From NCBI RefSeq assembly GCF_030316825.1, contig NZ_JASZYU010000002.1, positions 930,001 through 994,000 on the forward strand: a stretch of 64,000 bases of DNA, given 5' to 3'. Both the position numbers and the translations under genes were made by a program. The notes under the pieces are model-generated. The model made no database searches. It was not told the origin of the DNA and saw nothing but the letters and a program-made list of their open reading frames with translations. The DNA comes from Variovorax fucosicus (GTDB lineage Bacteria; Pseudomonadota; Gammaproteobacteria; Burkholderiales; Burkholderiaceae_C). This document shows positions 61,593 to 64,000 of this stretch, in pieces. Each line of letters starts with the position of its first letter. Positions within the stretch are counted from its first letter, which is position 1.

Positions 61593-62570
61593 TCAATCCA
61601 GGCGCACATTGGCGGCCTTGATCAGGTCGCGGTAGTACTCGTAGTCCTGCCGGAAGTACATATCAAACATGTTGGGCGTGCCACCCGCCGGAGTGACGCC
61701 GAATCCCTTGAGCCATGCTGCGTACTCGGGCTTGCTCACCGCGGTGGTAACGTCCCTGGCGATCTTGTCGACGATCGACCTGGGTGTCTTTGCCGGCGCA
61801 AACAGACCCATCCATTGGTCCCGCGTGAAACCATCCAGCCCCGCTTCCTCCAGCGTGGGCACTTGCGGCAACACCGTAGAGCGCGTGGCGCCCGTGGAAC
61901 CGATCGCCAGAACCTTGCCGCTGTCCAAACCTATGCGGGTGGTGGTGTAGGGCATCAGGCCCGAGTCGATCTCGCCGGTCATCAGTCCCTGCACGACGAG
62001 GGCCGTGCTCTTGTAGGGTACGTGAAGGATTTCGACCTTGGCCTTTTTTTGCAGGGCGGTCAGGAGCAAGTGCGAGGTGGAGCCATTGCCATACGACCCG
62101 AAAGAAAGCTTTCCAGGTTTGCGGCGCGCCAGTTCGATGAATTCGCCTATTGTGTTCGCACCAAGGGACTTGGTAACGGCGAAGTACAAGGGCTCCGTGG
62201 ATACGCGAACGACGGGCGTCAGGTCAGCCAAGGTGTCGAAGGGCATTTTCGCGCGCAGGTGCGGGTTTTGAGCGATGGTCGCGATCTGCGCCAGTATCGT
62301 GTAGCCATCGGGCTTGGCATGCGCGACCTCGGCGGTGCCAATGATCGAGTCGCCCCCTCCCTTGTTGTCAACGACCACCGACTGTCCCCACATCGTTTCA
62401 AGTTCGCGCGCCAGACGTCGCGCCGCAGCGTCGATGCCTCCCCCTGCGCCGTATGGCACGACCAGCCGCACCGGGCGGTTGGGATATTCCGGTTCCGCCC
62501 CCAAGGCCTGTTGAGCCAATAGAGGAAGGGACGTCAGGCAAAGAGTCGCTTGTCGACGGTTGAGTTTCAC
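61593..62570 (-). CDS. Bug/TctC-family substrate-binding protein
   Basis: 325 residues from the GTG at 62570, chosen because AGGAG lies 7 nt upstream and the signal peptide MKLNRRQATLCLTSLPLLAQ follows directly. The mature opening is EPEYPNRPVRLVVPYGAGGG, with GTAEVAHAKPDGYTIL behind it. It has its own promoter at 62662-62700, nearly identical to that of the CoA operon. The likely role is capture of the substrate of the island. Confidence 0.88.
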   Translation of the reverse strand: MKLNRRQATLCLTSLPLLAQQALGAEPEYPNRPVRLVVPYGAGGGIDAAARRLARELETMWGQSVVVDNKGGGDSIIGTAEVAHAKPDGYTILAQIATIAQNPHLRAKMPFDTLADLTPVVRVSTEPLYFAVTKSLGANTIGEFIELARRKPGKLSFGSYGNGSTSHLLLTALQKKAKVEILHVPYKSTALVVQGLMTGEIDSGLMPYTTTRIGLDSGKVLAIGSTGATRSTVLPQVPTLEEAGLDGFTRDQWMGLFAPAKTPRSIVDKIARDVTTAVSKPEYAAWLKGFGVTPAGGTPNMFDMYFRQDYEYYRDLIKAANVRLD

Positions 62571-62661
62571 TGAAAGCTCCTGCGCGGCGATGCCGCCGAT
62601 GTGGGGGGAGAAGGAGAGGAGTGCCTCGCACATTGCAGCTCTCTCAGCCCTTCTTGATCTG

Positions 62662-62700
62662 AATATAGATTTCGCAATCTTCTGTGTCAATAGGGCTATC
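62662..62700 (-). promoter_or_regulatory. Sigma-70 promoter of the Bug gene
   Basis: On the minus strand: TTGACA (62685-62690), 17-bp spacer, TATATT (62662-62667), preceded by GATAGCCCTATTGACA. 16 of the 17 positions in and upstream of the -35 agree with the ligase promoter at 58892. Confidence 0.75.
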
Positions 62701-62784
62701 GATAAGGCTGTTTAAAGCAACAGGACAGATCGGATCGCCATGGTGCGGGCCCGCCTCACCCCTTGAGCATTCCTTTCAGCCTCT

Positions 62785-64000
62785 TCATTGCGCCTTCTTT
62801 TTGAGGCTGATGATCTGCGGCTGCGTCACCGCCTTCAAGCCTTCGGCGCCGAACTGCACGCCCCAGCCCGACTTCTTGACGCCTCCGAACGGCACCATGG
62901 GATGGATGACGCCGTGGTGGTTGATATACACAGAGCCGGCCTCCAGGCGCGACGCGACCGCTCTGGCCTTCTCGATGTCAGGGCTCCAAACCGAAGCGCT
63001 CAATCCGACCTCGACGCGGTTCGCTTGGGCGATCGCGTCCTCGACGTCGTGGTAGGGGATCACGGGCAGTACCGGACCAAACTGTTCCTGGTCGACAAGG
63101 GCGGCACCCTCGGCAATGTCGGTGACCAGCGTGATGGGGTAGAAGTTGCCGGCTCCCGGTTCGCCGCCGCAAACAATGGTCGCGCCGCCGGCGCGCGCCT
63201 CGTCCACCAGCTTGCGCACCTTGTCGAACTGCATGCGGTTCTGGATCGGGCCCATCGCGATGCCGGGCTGGGCGCCATCGCCCATCGGCATCATCTCGGC
63301 GATGGCCTTGAGCTTGGCCACCAGTGCATCGTGCAGCGCATCGGGCACGTACAGCCGCTTGGCGGCGGTGCAGCTCTGGCCCATGTTGATGAAGGCGCCC
63401 CAGAAAAGGTCCATGGCGATGGCATCGGGGTCGGCATCGGCGAGCACGATCGCCGCGTCGTTGCCGCCCAGTTCCATGGTGGTGGGCGTGAGGTTGCGCG
63501 CCGCCACCGCTGCGACCTTCGCGCCCGTGGTCTCCGAGCCGGTGAACATGATCTTGTCGATATCCGTGTTTTCGACCAGCCAGCCACCCACCTCGCCGGT
63601 GCCGGTGACCGTGTTGAGCACGCCCGGCGGCAGCACCTCGTTGATCAATCGCACCATCTCGAGCGTGCCGATGCTGGCATATTCCGAGGGCTTGATGACC
63701 ACCGTGTTGCCTGCGCGCAGCGGCGCCGCGATCTGAAACATGGCGATCAGCAGTGGCCAGTTCCACGGCGCGATGGCCGCGATCACGCCGAAGGGTTTAC
63801 GGTGCATCTCATCGCGCCGCGTCTCGTCCTCGAACACCACCTCCACCGGCATTTCCAGGCTGGCCGGCACCCGGGTCCACGCTTCGCAGCCCAGGGCCTC
63901 GAGGCGCGCGCCGGGCACATCGGTCGGGCCCACGCCGCCCAGTGGCTTGCCTTGCTCGCGCGTCACCCAGCCGGCCAATAGCTCGGCGTTGTCGCGCAGC
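62785..64000 (-). CDS. Aldehyde dehydrogenase (5' end beyond window)
   Basis: About 405 residues are visible; the frame stays open to the edge (LRDNAELLAGWVTREQGKPL), so roughly 70 N-terminal residues are missing. APWNWPLLIA, the KPSEY segment, FTGSETTGAKVAAVA (NAD binding), ELGGNDAAIV (general base Glu) and NMGQSCTAAKRLYV (catalytic Cys) are all present. The C-terminus is PFGGVKKSGWGVQFGAEGL. The enzyme would oxidise the aldehyde produced by the PQQ dehydrogenase. It is upstream of the Bug gene on the same strand, separated by a promoter. Confidence 0.92.
   Translation of the reverse strand, partial: LRDNAELLAGWVTREQGKPLGGVGPTDVPGARLEALGCEAWTRVPASLEMPVEVVFEDETRRDEMHRKPFGVIAAIAPWNWPLLIAMFQIAAPLRAGNTVVIKPSEYASIGTLEMVRLINEVLPPGVLNTVTGTGEVGGWLVENTDIDKIMFTGSETTGAKVAAVAARNLTPTTMELGGNDAAIVLADADPDAIAMDLFWGAFINMGQSCTAAKRLYVPDALHDALVAKLKAIAEMMPMGDGAQPGIAMGPIQNRMQFDKVRKLVDEARAGGATIVCGGEPGAGNFYPITLVTDIAEGAALVDQEQFGPVLPVIPYHDVEDAIAQANRVEVGLSASVWSPDIEKARAVASRLEAGSVYINHHGVIHPMVPFGGVKKSGWGVQFGAEGLKAVTQPQIISLKKKAQ

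Overview
The window reads as a high-GC betaproteobacterial chromosome of the Comamonadaceae type, with Variovorax-like relatives most likely. This rests on the block thrS-infC-rpmI-rplT-pheS-pheT-ihfA-merR-tRNA-Pro, on a histone-H1-like SWIB protein, and on many orphan Bug (TctC-type) periplasmic binding proteins: five intact and one remnant, with no TctA/TctB membrane genes in view. No database search was possible; family assignments come from motifs read in the translations.

Layout. 1-973: partial YcaQ/AlkZ-like winged-helix protein. 1129-8748: a tight minus-strand operon under a TetR regulator (Bug, Gfo/Idh/MocA oxidoreductase, DUF993 aldolase-like protein, second Bug, SDR, 3-hydroxyisobutyrate-dehydrogenase-like enzyme, TIM-barrel sugar isomerase). 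It looks like an uncharacterised sugar or polyol-acid pathway. The regulator gene and the operon share the 12-bp element TAATTCACTAAC in their leaders. 8867-12613: ThDP enzyme, SWIB protein, DMT exporter, gamma-glutamylcyclotransferase-like protein. 12827-22479: core genes (isocitrate lyase, thrS, infC with an ATC start, L35, L20, pheST, ihfA, merR, tRNA-Pro), with several leader hairpins and terminators.

22.5-25 kb is a scar next to the tRNA: a relaxase-like C-terminal fragment, an intact HxlR regulator, an Old Yellow Enzyme gene, and a collapsed second hxlR that keeps its promoter. 24.9-37.7 kb has two LysR-controlled units whose divergent promoters share a 36-bp block (33/36 identical). 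One is monooxygenase, class II aldolase, 2-hydroxyacid dehydrogenase and Bug. The other combines a glutamate-type ABC transporter, a HisC-like aminotransferase, an M20 amidohydrolase and a class IV aminotransferase. 37.8-42.9 kb holds small accessory genes and a broken LysR gene.

43-48.5 kb carries a BKACE enzyme, an SDR, an aromatic-acid MFS carrier and two tautomerase genes encoding identical proteins inside a 0.53-kb direct repeat, with fragments of a serine hydrolase, a CoA transferase and a Bug gene. 48.5-64 kb is a catabolic island: a gamma-resorcylate-decarboxylase-type amidohydrolase, a second aldolase/dehydrogenase/Bug cassette, an SDR, a TetR regulator, a CoA operon (ligase, CaiB, MaoC, DUF35, thiolase-like) resembling a side-chain hydratase/retro-aldolase module, a PQQ quinohemoprotein alcohol dehydrogenase, a Bug protein and an aldehyde dehydrogenase. 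Two minus-strand promoters here are nearly identical, and a third promoter shares their -35 region, which suggests one regulon.
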